Shown piece after piece: positions 29,417 to 39,952 of a stretch of DNA of 64,000 nucleotides (positions within the stretch are counted from its first letter, which is position 1; every line of letters begins with the position of its first letter). A program made the translations under genes and the position numbers. The notes under the pieces were generated by a model. The model saw only the letters and a program-made list of their open reading frames with translations, was not told the origin of the DNA and did no database searches. The stretch spans positions 1,984,001 to 2,048,000 of the forward strand of contig NZ_CP010836.1 in the NCBI RefSeq assembly GCF_000935025.1, written 5' to 3'. Source of the DNA: Sphingomonas hengshuiensis. Its GTDB lineage: Bacteria; Pseudomonadota; Alphaproteobacteria; Sphingomonadales; Sphingomonadaceae.

Positions 29417-30127
29417 TCAGAGCAGGAACACGTCGGCCGCGTGAATGACACGCTGCGCGCCATCGGCCAAGCGCAGGATGAGCGCGCCGCTCGCGTCGAG
29501 CCCGTGGAAAAGCCCGTCAATGGCCTCGCCATCGGCCAACCGGGCAGTCAGCGCAGTGCCGCGCGGATGGGCGCGGGCGAGCCAGCGATCGCGGACCGGA
29601 GCGATCCCCTCACCCCGCCACCGCCCCAGCCAGCGGTCAAAGCATTCGGCCAGCGTCTGGGCAACGATCGCCACGTTCGGCGCCGGAGCATGCGCGCCGA
29701 CGCTGGTCGCGGGGCGCTCGAGGGACTCGGGATGATGCGCCAGATTGACTCCGAACCCGATCACCACGGCATCGCCGCTGCGTTCGAGCAGGATGCCGGA
29801 GAGCTTGGCGCCCTCCACCAACAGGTCATTGGGCCATTTGATCGTCACGCCCGCGCCGGGCAGGAACACCGCCACCGCCTCCTCCAGCGCGACCGCCGCG
29901 ACCAGCGCCAGCGTGGCGGCGGGCGGGTCGCTGGGCCGCAGCCGGACGAGGGTGCTGATGAACAGATTGCCCGGCGGCGAGACCCATTCGCGCCCCTGCC
30001 GCCCGCGCCCGCCGGTCTGGCGATCGGCCCGCAGCCACAGCCCCTCGCCCGCGCCGTTCAGCGCGAGCGCGGCCATGTCCGCGTTGGTCGACCCTGTCTC
30101 GGCAACTGTACGGATCGTCGGCGTCAG
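29417..30127 (-). CDS. birA: biotin--[acetyl-CoA-carboxylase] ligase
   Basis: Attaches biotin to carboxylase carrier proteins. The ligase core has [29 protein letters not shown] and VIGFGVNL. The biotin-site motif GSTN lies upstream of the first ATG (30076), in [14 protein letters not shown], so that ATG cannot be the start. The only sensible codon before it is CTG at 30127, which overlaps the nuoN stop (CTGA) and has GAAGG seven bases upstream. A CTG start is inferred. There is no N-terminal DNA-binding domain, so it is a simple (group I) ligase without repressor function. Confidence 0.9.
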   Translation of the reverse strand: MTPTIRTVAETGSTNADMAALALNGAGEGLWLRADRQTGGRGRQGREWVSPPGNLFISTLVRLRPSDPPAATLALVAAVALEEAVAVFLPGAGVTIKWPNDLLVEGAKLSGILLERSGDAVVIGFGVNLAHHPESLERPATSVGAHAPAPNVAIVAQTLAECFDRWLGRWRGEGIAPVRDRWLARAHPRGTALTARLADGEAIDGLFHGLDASGALILRLADGAQRVIHAADVFLL

Positions 30128-31569
30128 AACAGCGCCTTCGCCGCGAGCATCGCCCAGCCGCCCAGGAACGGGATCAGCAAATAGCCGAGCGGCGACACAA
30201 ACACCGCCGCCGCCGCGATCAGCCCGCCCTCGACCGCATCGGTACGCCCTTCGAACGCCGCTGCCGGCTCGTCAAAGTACATGGTCTTGACGATCCGCAG
30301 GTAATAATAGGCGCCGATCGTCGATGCCGCGATACCGACGACGGCGAGCGGGAACAGCCCGGCCTCGACCGCCGCTTCGAACACCGCGAACTTGGCATAG
30401 AAGCCGAACAGCGGCGGGATGCCCGCGAGGCTGAACATGAACATCGCCAGCGCCAGCGCCAGCAACGGCCGCGTCCGCGACATGCCCGCCAGGCTCGCGA
30501 TGCTCTCGACCGGCTGGCCATCGGCACCGCGCATCTGGAGCACCACCAGGAAGCTGCCGAGCGTCATCACGACATAGATCGCGAGGTAGACCAGCACGCC
30601 CGCCACGCCCTGCGCCGTGCCGGCGGCGAGGCCGACCAGCGCGAAGCCGACATTGTTGATCGACGAATAGGCGAGCAGCCGCTTGACGTTCGACTGGCCG
30701 ATCGCCGCGACCGCACCGAGCAGGATCGACGCGAGCGCCGCGAAGATCACGATCTGGCGCCAGTCGTGGATCGCCGGGCCCATCGCCTCGACCGCGGCGC
30801 GCACCGCGAGCGCAAGCGCCGCAACCTTGGGCGCCGATGCGAAGAAGGTGGTCACCGGAGTCGGCGCGCCTTCGTACACGTCGGGCGTCCACATATGGAA
30901 CGGCACCGCGCTGATCTTGAACGCGATCCCGGCGAACACGAACACCAGCCCGACGAGCAACCCGATCGAGCGCGGCCCCGCATAGGCCTCGGCAATGCCG
31001 CCGAACAGCGTCGTGCCGCTGAACCCGTAGACCAGGCTGATGCCGTACAGCAGGATGCCCGAGGCGAGCGCGCCGAGGACGAAATATTTGAGACCCGCCT
31101 CCGCCGAGCGCGTGTCGCGGCGCATGAAGCTGGCGAGGACATAGGCCGCGAGGCTCTGGAGCTCGAGCCCGACATAGAGCGACATCATGTCGCCCGCCGA
31201 CACCATCATCCCCATGCCCGTCGCGGACAGAAGGATCAGCACCGGATATTCGGGCCGCAGATCATCGCCCGAAGTGCGCTGGAAGAAGCGCGGTGCAATC
31301 AGGATCGCCACTGCCGAGGCGCCGAAGATCAGCACCTTGGCGAATGCGGCAAACATATCCGCGCGGTACAGCCCGTCAAACGCGGTGCCCCCCGCCGATG
31401 CCGGCCCGGCCAGCGCGATTCCCGCGCCCAGCAGCACCGCGACCGCAGCCCAGCTCACCAGCTTGGTCGATGCCTGCCCGCCCCATGCGGAGACGAGCAT
31501 CAGGACGATGGCTCCCGCTGCGAGCACCAGCTCGGGCAGCGCCATCAGCAATTGCGTCGAATAATCCAT
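30124..31569 (-). CDS. nuoN: NADH-quinone oxidoreductase subunit N
   Basis: An antiporter-like, proton-pumping membrane subunit of complex I. 481 residues with about 14 hydrophobic helices. The quinone-oxidoreductase M/N/L signature region has LLAYSSINNVGFALVGL and FKISAVPFHMWTPDVYEGAPTPVT. Lys and Glu residues inside helices form the usual charged channel. It overlaps nuoM by one base at the start and birA at its end. Confidence 0.97.
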   Translation of the reverse strand: MDYSTQLLMALPELVLAAGAIVLMLVSAWGGQASTKLVSWAAVAVLLGAGIALAGPASAGGTAFDGLYRADMFAAFAKVLIFGASAVAILIAPRFFQRTSGDDLRPEYPVLILLSATGMGMMVSAGDMMSLYVGLELQSLAAYVLASFMRRDTRSAEAGLKYFVLGALASGILLYGISLVYGFSGTTLFGGIAEAYAGPRSIGLLVGLVFVFAGIAFKISAVPFHMWTPDVYEGAPTPVTTFFASAPKVAALALAVRAAVEAMGPAIHDWRQIVIFAALASILLGAVAAIGQSNVKRLLAYSSINNVGFALVGLAAGTAQGVAGVLVYLAIYVVMTLGSFLVVLQMRGADGQPVESIASLAGMSRTRPLLALALAMFMFSLAGIPPLFGFYAKFAVFEAAVEAGLFPLAVVGIAASTIGAYYYLRIVKTMYFDEPAAAFEGRTDAVEGGLIAAAAVFVSPLGYLLIPFLGGWAMLAAKALF

Positions 31570-33143
31570 CAGTGCGCCCCCTCGTGCGCGACAGGCGCTT
31601 CCCCATGGCCTTCGCCGTGCGCGGGCGCAGCCGGGTGGCCCGGGGTCGGTTGTGAATCGCCGGTCGGTGCGGCGCGCTCAAGGCGCTCGACCAGCCGGAC
31701 GACGTCGGACCGCATCGGTGCCATGAAGCTTTCCGGGTAAACCCCCATCCACAGCGTGACTGCGGCGATCGGCGCGAGCAGCCACAGCTCGCGCGCCGAC
31801 AGATCCGGCATCGCGCGGACATCGTCCTTGGTCAGCTCGCCGAACACCACGCGACGGTACAGGTACAGCATATACGCGGCGCCGAGGATGATGCCCGTGG
31901 TGCCGATCAGCGCCGTGACCGTCGAAATCCGGTAGACGCCCGCCAGCCCCAGGAACTCACCGATGAAGTTGCTCGTGCCCGGCAGGCCGATCGACGCCAT
32001 CGTGAAGAACAGGAACAGCAGCGCATAGCGCGGCATGTTGATCGCCAGTCCGCCGTAACGGTCGATCTCGCGGGTATGCAGGCGATCATAGATCACGCCG
32101 ACGCAGAGGAACAGCGCGCCGGACACCAGGCCATGGCCCAGCATGACCATCATCGCGCCTTCGATACCCTGCTGGTTGAACGCGAACAGCGCCATCGTGA
32201 CGATCGCCATATGCGCGACCGACGAATAGGCGATCAGCTTCTTCATATCGCTCTGCACCAGCGCGACGAGGCTGGTGTACACCACCGCGACGCAGGACAG
32301 CGCCATGATCAGCCACATGAACTGCGCCGACGCTTCCGGGAACATCGGCAGCGAGAAGCGCAGGAAGCCATAGCCGCCGAGCTTCAGCAGCACGCCCGCC
32401 AGAATGACCGAACCCGCGGTCGGCGCCTGCACGTGCGCATCGGGAAGCCAGGTGTGGAACGGCCACATCGGCATCTTGACCGCGAACGACGCGAAGAACG
32501 CCAGCCACAGCCAGGTCTGCACCTGCGGCGGGAAGTCGTGCGCCATCAGCACCGGGATGCTCGACGTGCCCGCATCGACCACCATGTACAGCATCGCGAT
32601 GAGCATCACGAGGCTGCCCAGCAGCGTGTACAGGAAGAACTTATACGACGCGTAGATGCGGTTCACCCCGCCCCAGATCCCGATGATCAGGAACATCGGG
32701 ATCAGCCCGGCTTCGAAGAACATGTAGAACAGGAACAAATCCTGTGCCGCGAAGGTGCCGATCATCAGCACTTCGGTCGCCAGGAACGCGGCCATATACT
32801 CCGGCACGCGCTTCTCGATCGCGCGCCAGCTGGCGCCGATGCAGATCGGCATCAGGAAGACCGAAAGCAGGATCAGCAACAGCGCAAACCCGTCGATGCC
32901 CAGCGCCCAGGCAAAGCTGACGCCGTCGGGCTTGCCGAAGAGCGGTGCGAACTCAGTGAACTGCCATTGCGGGGCGGCGGGGCCGGACTGGAACTTCGTC
33001 CAGAGCAGGATGCCCAGCGCAAAATCGACCAGCGTCGCCGCCAGCGCGATCCAGCGCGCGCCCTGCGCCTTGGCGAAGAGGCAGGCCACTGCGGCGATCG
33101 CGGGGACCGCCAGCATGATCGAAAGGATCGGGAAACCGTTCAT
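31569..33143 (-). CDS. nuoM: NADH-quinone oxidoreductase subunit M
   Basis: A proton-pumping antiporter-like subunit of complex I. 524 residues; signature KMPMWPFHTWLPDAHVQAPTAGS and LIAYSSVAHMAIVTM. The start is ATG 33143 with GAGG nearby; an in-frame TTG at 33161 would add six residues and overlap nuoL. The last ~35 residues are an unusual cytoplasm-facing or periplasmic tail rich in Pro, Ala and His (about six His), not part of the core fold. Confidence 0.97.
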   Translation of the reverse strand: MNGFPILSIMLAVPAIAAVACLFAKAQGARWIALAATLVDFALGILLWTKFQSGPAAPQWQFTEFAPLFGKPDGVSFAWALGIDGFALLLILLSVFLMPICIGASWRAIEKRVPEYMAAFLATEVLMIGTFAAQDLFLFYMFFEAGLIPMFLIIGIWGGVNRIYASYKFFLYTLLGSLVMLIAMLYMVVDAGTSSIPVLMAHDFPPQVQTWLWLAFFASFAVKMPMWPFHTWLPDAHVQAPTAGSVILAGVLLKLGGYGFLRFSLPMFPEASAQFMWLIMALSCVAVVYTSLVALVQSDMKKLIAYSSVAHMAIVTMALFAFNQQGIEGAMMVMLGHGLVSGALFLCVGVIYDRLHTREIDRYGGLAINMPRYALLFLFFTMASIGLPGTSNFIGEFLGLAGVYRISTVTALIGTTGIILGAAYMLYLYRRVVFGELTKDDVRAMPDLSARELWLLAPIAAVTLWMGVYPESFMAPMRSDVVRLVERLERAAPTGDSQPTPGHPAAPAHGEGHGEAPVAHEGAH

Positions 33144-33150
33144 CGCGCCA

Positions 33151-35262
33151 TTACCTCGCAATGATCCAGGTGAGCGCGGCGGTGAGCCCGATCAGCATGA
33201 TGAAGGCATAGGTGTATAGATACCCGGATTGGAGCTTGCCGGCAGCGACGCTGCCCAGCCGGACCACCGCTGCCGAGCCATTCGGCCCGAAGCGATCGAT
33301 AAGCCTCTCGTCGCCCGCCTTCCAGAACAGTCGGCCGATCGCGAATGCCGGCTTGACGAACAGGAAGTTGTAGAGCTCGTCGAAATACCATTTGTTGAGC
33401 AGGAACACGTAGATGACGTGGAACTGCGCGGCGAACTTGGCCGGGAATTCCGGCGCCTTGATATAGGCCAGCCAACCGATCGCCAGCCCGCTGAGCATCG
33501 CGATCGTGGCGCTCAGCTTCACCCACACCGGCACTTCATGCATCGCGTGCATCAGATGCTCGTTGAAGGCGACCGCGCCATGCCAGTAATGCTCGCCCGC
33601 TTCCGGCTCGATGAACGCACCGTGGAAGACGAAGCCCGCGAAGATCGCGCCCAGCGTCAGCAGGACCAGCGGGATCAGCATCACGACCGGGCTTTCATGC
33701 GGGTGATAGCCCGCCGTGCCTTCATGGACATCGTCGTGCCCTGCAGTGTGCGACGAGGGCTCGTGCCCGGCATGTTCCTGCGCGGGTGCATTCTCTTCCG
33801 CATGGCCGTGGCCGTGGGTGTCGTGTGCGTCATGGCCATGGCCGTGCGCGTCGTGCACCGCGTGCTGGATATGCTCGGAGCCCGCCCAGCGCGGCTTGCC
33901 GTAGAAGGTCAGGAACACCAGCCGCCACGAATAGAAGCTCGTCAGCAGCGCGACGAACACCCCGACCCAGAACGCGCTCGGCACGCCCGCGGCCCAGCTC
34001 GCCTCGATGATCGCATCCTTCGAGTGGAAGCCCGCGAAACCGAATGCCGTGTTGCCGAAAATGCCGGGGATACCGACGCCGGTGATCGCCAGCGTACCCG
34101 CCATCATCGTCCAGAAGGTCACCGGGATACGCTTACGCAGGCCGCCATAATAGCGCATGTCCTGCTCATGGTGCATTGCATGGATCACCGAGCCCGCACC
34201 CAGGAACAGCAGCGCCTTGAAGAAGGCGTGCGTGAACAGGTGGAACATCGCCGCGCCATAGGCGCCGACGCCCGCCGCGAAGAACATATAGCCGAGCTGC
34301 GAACAGGTCGAATAGGCGATCACGCGCTTGATGTCGGTCTGCACGGTGCCGACCGTCGCCGCGAACAGACAGGTTGCCGCCCCGACAAAGGTGATGACGC
34401 CCAGCGCGACCTGGCTCGTTTCGAACATCGGCGACAGGCGGCACACCATGAACACGCCCGCCGTGACCATCGTCGCCGCATGGATCAGCGCGGAGACCGG
34501 GGTCGGCCCCTCCATCGCGTCGGGCAACCAGGTGTGGAGCCCGAGCTGCGCCGACTTGCCCATCGCGCCGACGAACAGCAGCAGGCACAGCACGGTCATC
34601 GTATCGAAGCGCGCGCCGAGGAAGCCGATCGTCGACCCTGCCATGTTCGGCGCCGCGGCCAGGATCTCGGGGATCGAGACCGTGCCGAATACCAGGAAGG
34701 TGCCGAAAATGCCGAGCATGAAGCCGAGATCGCCGACGCGGTTGACGACGAACGCCTTGATCGCCGCAGCATTGGCGCTCGGCTTGCGGAACCAGAAGCC
34801 GATCAGGAGGTACGAGGCGAGCCCCACGCCTTCCCAACCGAAGAACATCTGCACCAGATTGTCCGCGGTCACGAGCATCAGCATCGCGAAGGTGAACAGC
34901 GAGAGATAGGCGAAGAAGCGCGGCTGATCCGGCTCCTCGCTCATATAGCCCCAGCTATAGAGGTGGACGAGGAACGACACGCTGGTGACCACGACCAGCA
35001 TCACCGCCGTCAGCGAATCGACCCGCAGCGCCCATTCGACGTGCAGGTCGCCGCTGGTCATCCAGTTGAGCACCGGCACCACGGTCGCCTCGGCGCCGCC
35101 GCTGAGATAGCTCAGGAAGATCGGCCAGGACAGCGCGCACGCAGCGAACAGCGCGCCCGTGGTCACGACCTTGGGCAGCGTGCTTCCGAACGACTTGTTC
35201 GCAAAGCCGGCGATCACCGCCGCGAGCAGCGGCAGGAATACGATGAGGAGAATGGACGACAT
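33151..35262 (-). CDS. nuoL: NADH-quinone oxidoreductase subunit L
   Basis: The distal antiporter-like subunit with the long lateral helix. 703 residues, longer than many homologues (about 610-660). The signature [31 protein letters not shown] is present in the usual place. A His-rich insertion of roughly 60 residues (about residue 465-525; repeats of [15 protein letters not shown]) lies between late helices, before [17 protein letters not shown]. The insertion accounts for the extra length and may bind metal. It ends one base into the nuoK stop region. Confidence 0.97.
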   Translation of the reverse strand: MSSILLIVFLPLLAAVIAGFANKSFGSTLPKVVTTGALFAACALSWPIFLSYLSGGAEATVVPVLNWMTSGDLHVEWALRVDSLTAVMLVVVTSVSFLVHLYSWGYMSEEPDQPRFFAYLSLFTFAMLMLVTADNLVQMFFGWEGVGLASYLLIGFWFRKPSANAAAIKAFVVNRVGDLGFMLGIFGTFLVFGTVSIPEILAAAPNMAGSTIGFLGARFDTMTVLCLLLFVGAMGKSAQLGLHTWLPDAMEGPTPVSALIHAATMVTAGVFMVCRLSPMFETSQVALGVITFVGAATCLFAATVGTVQTDIKRVIAYSTCSQLGYMFFAAGVGAYGAAMFHLFTHAFFKALLFLGAGSVIHAMHHEQDMRYYGGLRKRIPVTFWTMMAGTLAITGVGIPGIFGNTAFGFAGFHSKDAIIEASWAAGVPSAFWVGVFVALLTSFYSWRLVFLTFYGKPRWAGSEHIQHAVHDAHGHGHDAHDTHGHGHAEENAPAQEHAGHEPSSHTAGHDDVHEGTAGYHPHESPVVMLIPLVLLTLGAIFAGFVFHGAFIEPEAGEHYWHGAVAFNEHLMHAMHEVPVWVKLSATIAMLSGLAIGWLAYIKAPEFPAKFAAQFHVIYVFLLNKWYFDELYNFLFVKPAFAIGRLFWKAGDERLIDRFGPNGSAAVVRLGSVAAGKLQSGYLYTYAFIMLIGLTAALTWIIAR

Positions 35263-35567
35263 CAGCCCTTCATCCGATTGACGTCGTCGACCGAGATCGT
35301 GCCGCGACCGCGGAAATAGATGACGAGGATCGCGAGTCCGATCGCACTCTCGCCGGCGGCTACCGTCAGCACGATCATCGCGAACACCTGGCCCACAAGG
35401 TCACCCAGCGCCGCCGAGAAGGCGACGAGGTTGAGGTTCACCGCGAGCAGGATCAGCTCGATCGCCATCAGGATGACGATCAGGTTCTTCCGGTTCATGA
35501 AGATGCCGAGCACCCCCAGCGTGAACAGGATCGCGGAGACGACGAGATAATGGGCGATGCCGATCAC
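35262..35567 (-). CDS. nuoK: NADH-quinone oxidoreductase subunit K
   Basis: A small three-helix membrane subunit of 101 residues ([44 protein letters not shown]...). The Glu in [15 protein letters not shown] is the conserved proton-path residue, with a second Glu in [11 protein letters not shown]. It overlaps nuoJ by four bases and touches nuoL. Length is normal for the family. Confidence 0.97.
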   Translation of the reverse strand: MIGIAHYLVVSAILFTLGVLGIFMNRKNLIVILMAIELILLAVNLNLVAFSAALGDLVGQVFAMIVLTVAAGESAIGLAILVIYFRGRGTISVDDVNRMKG

Positions 35568-36175
35568 AGCTCGACCCCCTGCCCGACTGGCGGATTCATG
35601 TTGCGCGTCGCGTCCTTCGAACGGCGGTTGATCTGGCGGCTGATATTCTGCGGACGAACCCCGCTGCGTTCGCGGTGCGTCAGGACGATCGCGCCGATCA
35701 TCGCGACCAACAGCACCAGTCCGGCGGCTTCGAACACGAACAGGTAGCGCGTGTAAAGCAGCTCCCCGACCGCCTCGATATTGGGCACGGCCGGGTCGAC
35801 CGGCGCGATGCGGCGACCGAGCTGGAGCCCGCCCGCGCTGTAGGCGCCGACCGCGATGATGATTTCCGCCGCCAGCGCCACGGCCAGCGCCAGCCCGACG
35901 GCGGCATAGCGCATCACCCCGGCGCGCAGCTCGGCGAAGTCGATGTTGAGCATCATCACGACGAACAGGAACAGCACCGCGACGGCACCGACATAGACGA
36001 TCACGAGCAGCATCGCGATGAACTCGGCGCCGACGATCACCATCAGCCCCGCCGCGTTGAAGAACGCGAGGATGAGCCAGAGCACCGAATGCACCGGATT
36101 ACGCGAGAGGATCGTCAGCGCACCGGAGGCGAGGACGACGATCGCGAACAGATAAAAGGCGAGAAGCTGGATCAT
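35564..36175 (-). CDS. nuoJ: NADH-quinone oxidoreductase subunit J
   Basis: A membrane subunit of five helices, 203 residues, with the conserved stretch [51 protein letters not shown], here split across helices 2-3 (the pi-bulge region). The tail is cytoplasmic and rich in Arg and Asn. The ATG at 36175 is preferred over the GTG three bases before because GGGGAA is then better spaced. A REP-like repeat lies between it and nuoI. Confidence 0.95.
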   Translation of the reverse strand: MIQLLAFYLFAIVVLASGALTILSRNPVHSVLWLILAFFNAAGLMVIVGAEFIAMLLVIVYVGAVAVLFLFVVMMLNIDFAELRAGVMRYAAVGLALAVALAAEIIIAVGAYSAGGLQLGRRIAPVDPAVPNIEAVGELLYTRYLFVFEAAGLVLLVAMIGAIVLTHRERSGVRPQNISRQINRRSKDATRNMNPPVGQGVEL

Positions 36176-36181
36176 CACTTC

Positions 36182-36262
36182 CCCGTCACCCCGGCGCGAG
36201 CCGGAGCCTCAGGCGATGGAGCCGCGCGCTTGCGGCACGAGATCCCGGCGCGCGCCGGGATG
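36182..36262. repeat. REP-like palindromic element inside the nuo operon
   Basis: The core CCCCGTCACCCCGGCGCGAGCCGG on the left is matched by GATCCCGGCGCGCGCCGGGATGGCGG on the right. The left half resembles the elements at 26441 and 37846, all with a CGTCA(C/T)CCCGGCG-type core. It sits between nuoJ and nuoI (132-base gap) and so is transcribed within the operon. Confidence 0.65.
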
Positions 36263-36307
36263 GCGGAGTAGCTGTGAATCATCATGCGTCCCACTGTTGG
36301 CGCGCGC

Positions 36308-36793
36308 TTAACGGTACGGTGCATCGGCGGCAAGGTTCGCGGCGATTGCGCGTTCCCAGCGATCGCCGTTCGCGAGCAGCTTTTCCTTCTGGTAGATCAG
36401 CTCTTCGCGCGTTTCGGTCGAAAATTCGAAATTCGGCCCCTCGACGATCGCATCGACGGGGCACGCCTCCTGGCAAAGCCCGCAATAGATGCACTTGGTC
36501 ATGTCGATGTCATAGCGCGTCGTACGGCGGCTGCCGTCCTCGCGCGGCTCGGCCTCGATCGTGATCGCCAGCGCCGGGCACACCGCTTCGCACAGCTTGC
36601 ACGCGATGCAGCGCTCTTCGCCATTGGCATAGCGACGCAGCGCGTGCTCACCGCGGAAGCGGGGCGAGATCGGGTTCTTCTCATACGGGTAGTTGATCGT
36701 CGCCTTGGGCTTGAAGAAATACTGCAAGGTCAGCCAATGCGCCTTGAGGAATTCCCACAAGGTGTAGGAGCGGATGATCTGGGCGACGCTCAT
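36308..36793 (-). CDS. nuoI: NADH-quinone oxidoreductase subunit I
   Basis: A peripheral-arm subunit carrying two 4Fe-4S clusters. 161 residues. Two ferredoxin motifs are visible: [12 protein letters not shown] and [12 protein letters not shown] (CxxCxxCxxxCP each). The N-terminal amphipathic helix with [12 protein letters not shown] is as in other NuoI. It overlaps nuoH by four bases. Confidence 0.97.
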   Translation of the reverse strand: MSVAQIIRSYTLWEFLKAHWLTLQYFFKPKATINYPYEKNPISPRFRGEHALRRYANGEERCIACKLCEAVCPALAITIEAEPREDGSRRTTRYDIDMTKCIYCGLCQEACPVDAIVEGPNFEFSTETREELIYQKEKLLANGDRWERAIAANLAADAPYR

Positions 36794-37836
36794 GCGGGAA
36801 CTCCAACGCGGGTCAGCATCAGGAACCCGGAGACGAGGAAGACGAAGACCAGCGACAACGGCAGGAAAATCTTCCAGCCCAGCCGCATCAGCTGGTCATA
36901 GCGGTAGCGCGGGACCGTCGCCTTCACCCAGCTGAACAGGAAGAAGAAGAACAGGATCTTGGCGAACAGCCACAGGATGCCGGGGACCATGTACAGCGGC
37001 GCCCAGTCGAACGGCGGCAGATACCCGCCCCAGAACAAGGTGGCGTTGAGCGTGCACATCAGCAGGACGTTGGCATATTCGCCGAGCCAGTAGAGCGCGA
37101 AGGCCATCGACGAATATTCGGTCTGGTAGCCCGCGACCAGCTCGCTCTCGGCCTCGGTCAAGTCGAACGGGGCGCGCTGCGTTTCGGCGAGCGACGAGAT
37201 GAAGAACACCACCGCCATCGGGAAGAGCAGCGGGTTGAAGCCATAGCCGTTGATGAAGCCGTAAAGCCCCTTTTGCCCCTCGACGATGCCGCCCAGATTG
37301 AAGGTGCCGGCCCACAGCACGACCGAGATCAGCACGAAGCCGATCGACACTTCATAACTCACCATCTGCGCCGCCGCGCGGATCGCCGAGTAGAACGGGT
37401 ATTTCGAGTTCGACGCCCAGCCCGCCAGGATGATCCCGTACACGCCCAGCGACGATGCCGCGAGCACGTAGAGCAGCCCGACATTGATGTTCGCCAGCGT
37501 CACCCCCGCCTGGAACGGCACCACCGCCCATACGATCAGCGCCACCGTGAAGGTGATGATCGGCGCGAGCAGGAACAGCACCTTGTTCGCGCCAGAGGGA
37601 ATGATCGTCTCTTGCAGGAAGACCTTCAGACCGTCGGCGAACGACTGGAGCAGCCCCAGCGGCCCGACCACGTTCGGCCCGCGCCGCAGCGCCATCGCCG
37701 CCCAGATCTTGCGGTCGGCATAGATGATCATCGCCACCGCGAGCATCAGCGGCAGCGCGATGACGAGGATGTCAATCAGCGTCGCGACGAACCACGCAAA
37801 GCCATAGGGCAGGAAACCAGTGAACCAGGAGGTCAT
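36790..37836 (-). CDS. nuoH: NADH-quinone oxidoreductase subunit H
   Basis: The membrane subunit at the quinone site, linking the peripheral and membrane arms. 348 residues, eight helices. The conserved loop [33 protein letters not shown] is near residues 42-75, and [17 protein letters not shown] is near 215. The start is ATG 37836 ([10 protein letters not shown]). A longer frame reaches into the upstream repeat element and is not real. Confidence 0.97.
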   Translation of the reverse strand: MTSWFTGFLPYGFAWFVATLIDILVIALPLMLAVAMIIYADRKIWAAMALRRGPNVVGPLGLLQSFADGLKVFLQETIIPSGANKVLFLLAPIITFTVALIVWAVVPFQAGVTLANINVGLLYVLAASSLGVYGIILAGWASNSKYPFYSAIRAAAQMVSYEVSIGFVLISVVLWAGTFNLGGIVEGQKGLYGFINGYGFNPLLFPMAVVFFISSLAETQRAPFDLTEAESELVAGYQTEYSSMAFALYWLGEYANVLLMCTLNATLFWGGYLPPFDWAPLYMVPGILWLFAKILFFFFLFSWVKATVPRYRYDQLMRLGWKIFLPLSLVFVFLVSGFLMLTRVGVPA

Positions 37837-37845
37837 GCGGCCATT

Positions 37846-37927
37846 CCCGTCATCCCGGCGAAAGCCGGGATCTCGCAATTGTTGAGCGTGCCCTCGCGGC
37901 ACGAGATCCCGGCTTTCGACGGGAGGA
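37846..37927. repeat. REP-like palindromic element between nuoG and nuoH
   Basis: CCCGTCATCCCGGCGAAAGCCGGGATCTCG at the left is an ATCCCGGC-GAAA-GCCGGGAT hairpin. A second part, CGAGATCCCGGCTTTCGACGGG, pairs with the left part over a longer range. The core sequence matches those at 26441 and 36182. Confidence 0.75.
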
Positions 37928-37939
37928 CGACCTTATCCA

Positions 37940-39952
37940 TCATTCCGCCGCCTCCGCGAAATCCTCGCCATGGACCAGTTCGGCCGAACAGCGCTGCATC
38001 GTCGGCGATGCGCGGCAGATGGCGTTGGTGAGATAGAAGTCAGCGATCGGATAGGTCACCCCGCCCGATGCCGCGCTATCCAGGCTGGGCGGTGCCCAGT
38101 CGTAGCGGACCAGCCCTTCCTCGCCCAACGCCGGAACGTCGCTCGCCATCGCGGCGCGCAGTTCGTCGAAACTGTCGAACGGCAGCGTCGCACCCAGCGT
38201 GTCGGACAGCGCGCGCAGGATCGTCCAGTCCTCACGCGCGTCGCCGGGGGCGAACACCGCGCGCTCGGCCCGCTGCACGCGGCCCTCCAGATTGACATAG
38301 GTCCCGTGCTTCTCGGCATAGGTCGCGGCGGGCAGGATCACATCGGCATGATGCGCGCCCTTGTCGCCGTGATGGCCGATGAACACCTTGAAGCTGCCTG
38401 CGAACGCCGAGAAATCGACTTCGTCGGCGCCGAGGAAGAATGCCAGCTTCGGCGATGCCGCGACGATATCGGCGATCCCGCCGGGCTGCGCGAAGCCGAG
38501 CATCAGCGCGCCCATCCGGGCTGCGGCGGTGTGGACGACATTGAAGCCGTTCCACGTCGGCGCATCTTCGGTCGCGGCGCGCAGGAAGCTGCCCGCAACC
38601 GCCAGCGCCGCGCCATGGCCGCCCTTGAGCGCGCCTGGTCCGAGGATGAGCAGCGGCTTCTTCGCCGCCTCGATCGTCTCTGCGACCTCGCCGGGCAGCT
38701 TGCCCAGCAGGCCAAGATCGTCGCCCAGCCACTGGACCTTGTAGGTCAGGTCGGTCTCGGGCCCGATCGCATAGACCTTGGCGCCCTTCTTGATCGCCTT
38801 GCGGATGCGCGTGTTGATCAGCGGCGCTTCCCAGCGCAGGTTCGTGCCCACCAGCAGGATCGCGTCGGCATCCTCGACCGCGGCAATCGTGCTGTTGAAC
38901 GCGACGGCGCCCAGATTGGTCACGTCATAGGCCATGCCGGTCTGGCGGCTTTCGATCAGCGACGATCCCAGCCCCGCGAGCAGCGCCTTGGCCGCATACA
39001 TCGTCTCGCAATCGAGCAGGTCACCCGCGATCGCCGCGACGCTCGATCCGGCGTTGACCGCTGCGATCGCGGCGAAAGCCTCGTCCCAGCTCGCCTCGAC
39101 CAGCTTGCCGTCCTTGCGGACGAACGGGCGGTCGAGCCGGCGGCGGACCAGCGCGTCGACATGGTAGCGCGTCTTGTCGTGCGCCCATTCCTCGTTGACG
39201 TCCTCGTTGATCCGCGGAAGCACGCGCATCACCTGACGACCCCGGCTGTCGAGGCGGATGTTGGTGCCCACGGCATCCATCACGTCGATCGACAGGTTCC
39301 GCTTCAGCTCCCAGGGGCGGTATTCGAACGCTACCGGCTTGTGCGTCAACGCGCCGACCGGGCAGAGATCGACGACATTCCCCGACAATTCGCTGTGGAA
39401 CGCCTTTTCCAGATAGGTCGTGATCTGCATGTTCTCGCCGCGATAAATCGCGCCGATGTCCTCGACGCCCGCCACTTCCTCGCCGAAGCGGACGCAGCGG
39501 GTGCACTGGATGCAGCGAGTCATCACCGTCTTGACGATGGGACCCATATATTTCTCGGTCACCGCGCGCTTGTGCTCGGTGTAGCGGCTATGGCCCTTGC
39601 CATAGGCGACCGACTGGTCCTGCAGGTCGCACTCGCCGCCCTGATCGCAGATCGGGCAGTCGAGCGGATGGTTGATCAGCAGGAACTCCATCACGCCCTC
39701 GCGCGCGGCCTTCACCATCGCGCTGTCGGTGCGGATCTCCTGCCCCTCGGCAGCCGGAAGCGCGCACGACGCCTGTGGCTTGGGCGGCCCCGGCTTCACT
39801 TCGACCAGGCACATGCGACAATTGCCCGCGATGCTCAGCCGTTCGTGGTAGCAGAAACGCGGAATTTCCTTGCCCGCGGCCTCACAGGCCTGGAGCACAG
39901 TGGCGCCCTGCGGCACCTCCACTTCGATTCCGTCTACTTTGACCTTGGGCAT
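37940..39952 (-). CDS. nuoG: NADH-quinone oxidoreductase subunit G
   Basis: The largest peripheral subunit of complex I, 670 residues. The N-terminal ferredoxin-like 2Fe-2S site is CYHERLSIAGNCRMCLVEV with later C. A His-containing 4Fe-4S site (HPLDCPICDQGGECDLQD) and a further 4Fe-4S motif (CIQCTRCVRF) follow. The rest is a molybdopterin-oxidoreductase-like fold without a cofactor. The start [16 protein letters not shown] at 39952 shares its first bases with the nuoF stop (TAATG). Confidence 0.97.
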   Translation of the reverse strand: MPKVKVDGIEVEVPQGATVLQACEAAGKEIPRFCYHERLSIAGNCRMCLVEVKPGPPKPQASCALPAAEGQEIRTDSAMVKAAREGVMEFLLINHPLDCPICDQGGECDLQDQSVAYGKGHSRYTEHKRAVTEKYMGPIVKTVMTRCIQCTRCVRFGEEVAGVEDIGAIYRGENMQITTYLEKAFHSELSGNVVDLCPVGALTHKPVAFEYRPWELKRNLSIDVMDAVGTNIRLDSRGRQVMRVLPRINEDVNEEWAHDKTRYHVDALVRRRLDRPFVRKDGKLVEASWDEAFAAIAAVNAGSSVAAIAGDLLDCETMYAAKALLAGLGSSLIESRQTGMAYDVTNLGAVAFNSTIAAVEDADAILLVGTNLRWEAPLINTRIRKAIKKGAKVYAIGPETDLTYKVQWLGDDLGLLGKLPGEVAETIEAAKKPLLILGPGALKGGHGAALAVAGSFLRAATEDAPTWNGFNVVHTAAARMGALMLGFAQPGGIADIVAASPKLAFFLGADEVDFSAFAGSFKVFIGHHGDKGAHHADVILPAATYAEKHGTYVNLEGRVQRAERAVFAPGDAREDWTILRALSDTLGATLPFDSFDELRAAMASDVPALGEEGLVRYDWAPPSLDSAASGGVTYPIADFYLTNAICRASPTMQRCSAELVHGEDFAEAAE

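Noticed and set aside
33229..35319. A 696-codon forward frame
   Set aside because: Antisense to nuoL; very rich in Arg, His and Asp without a domain.
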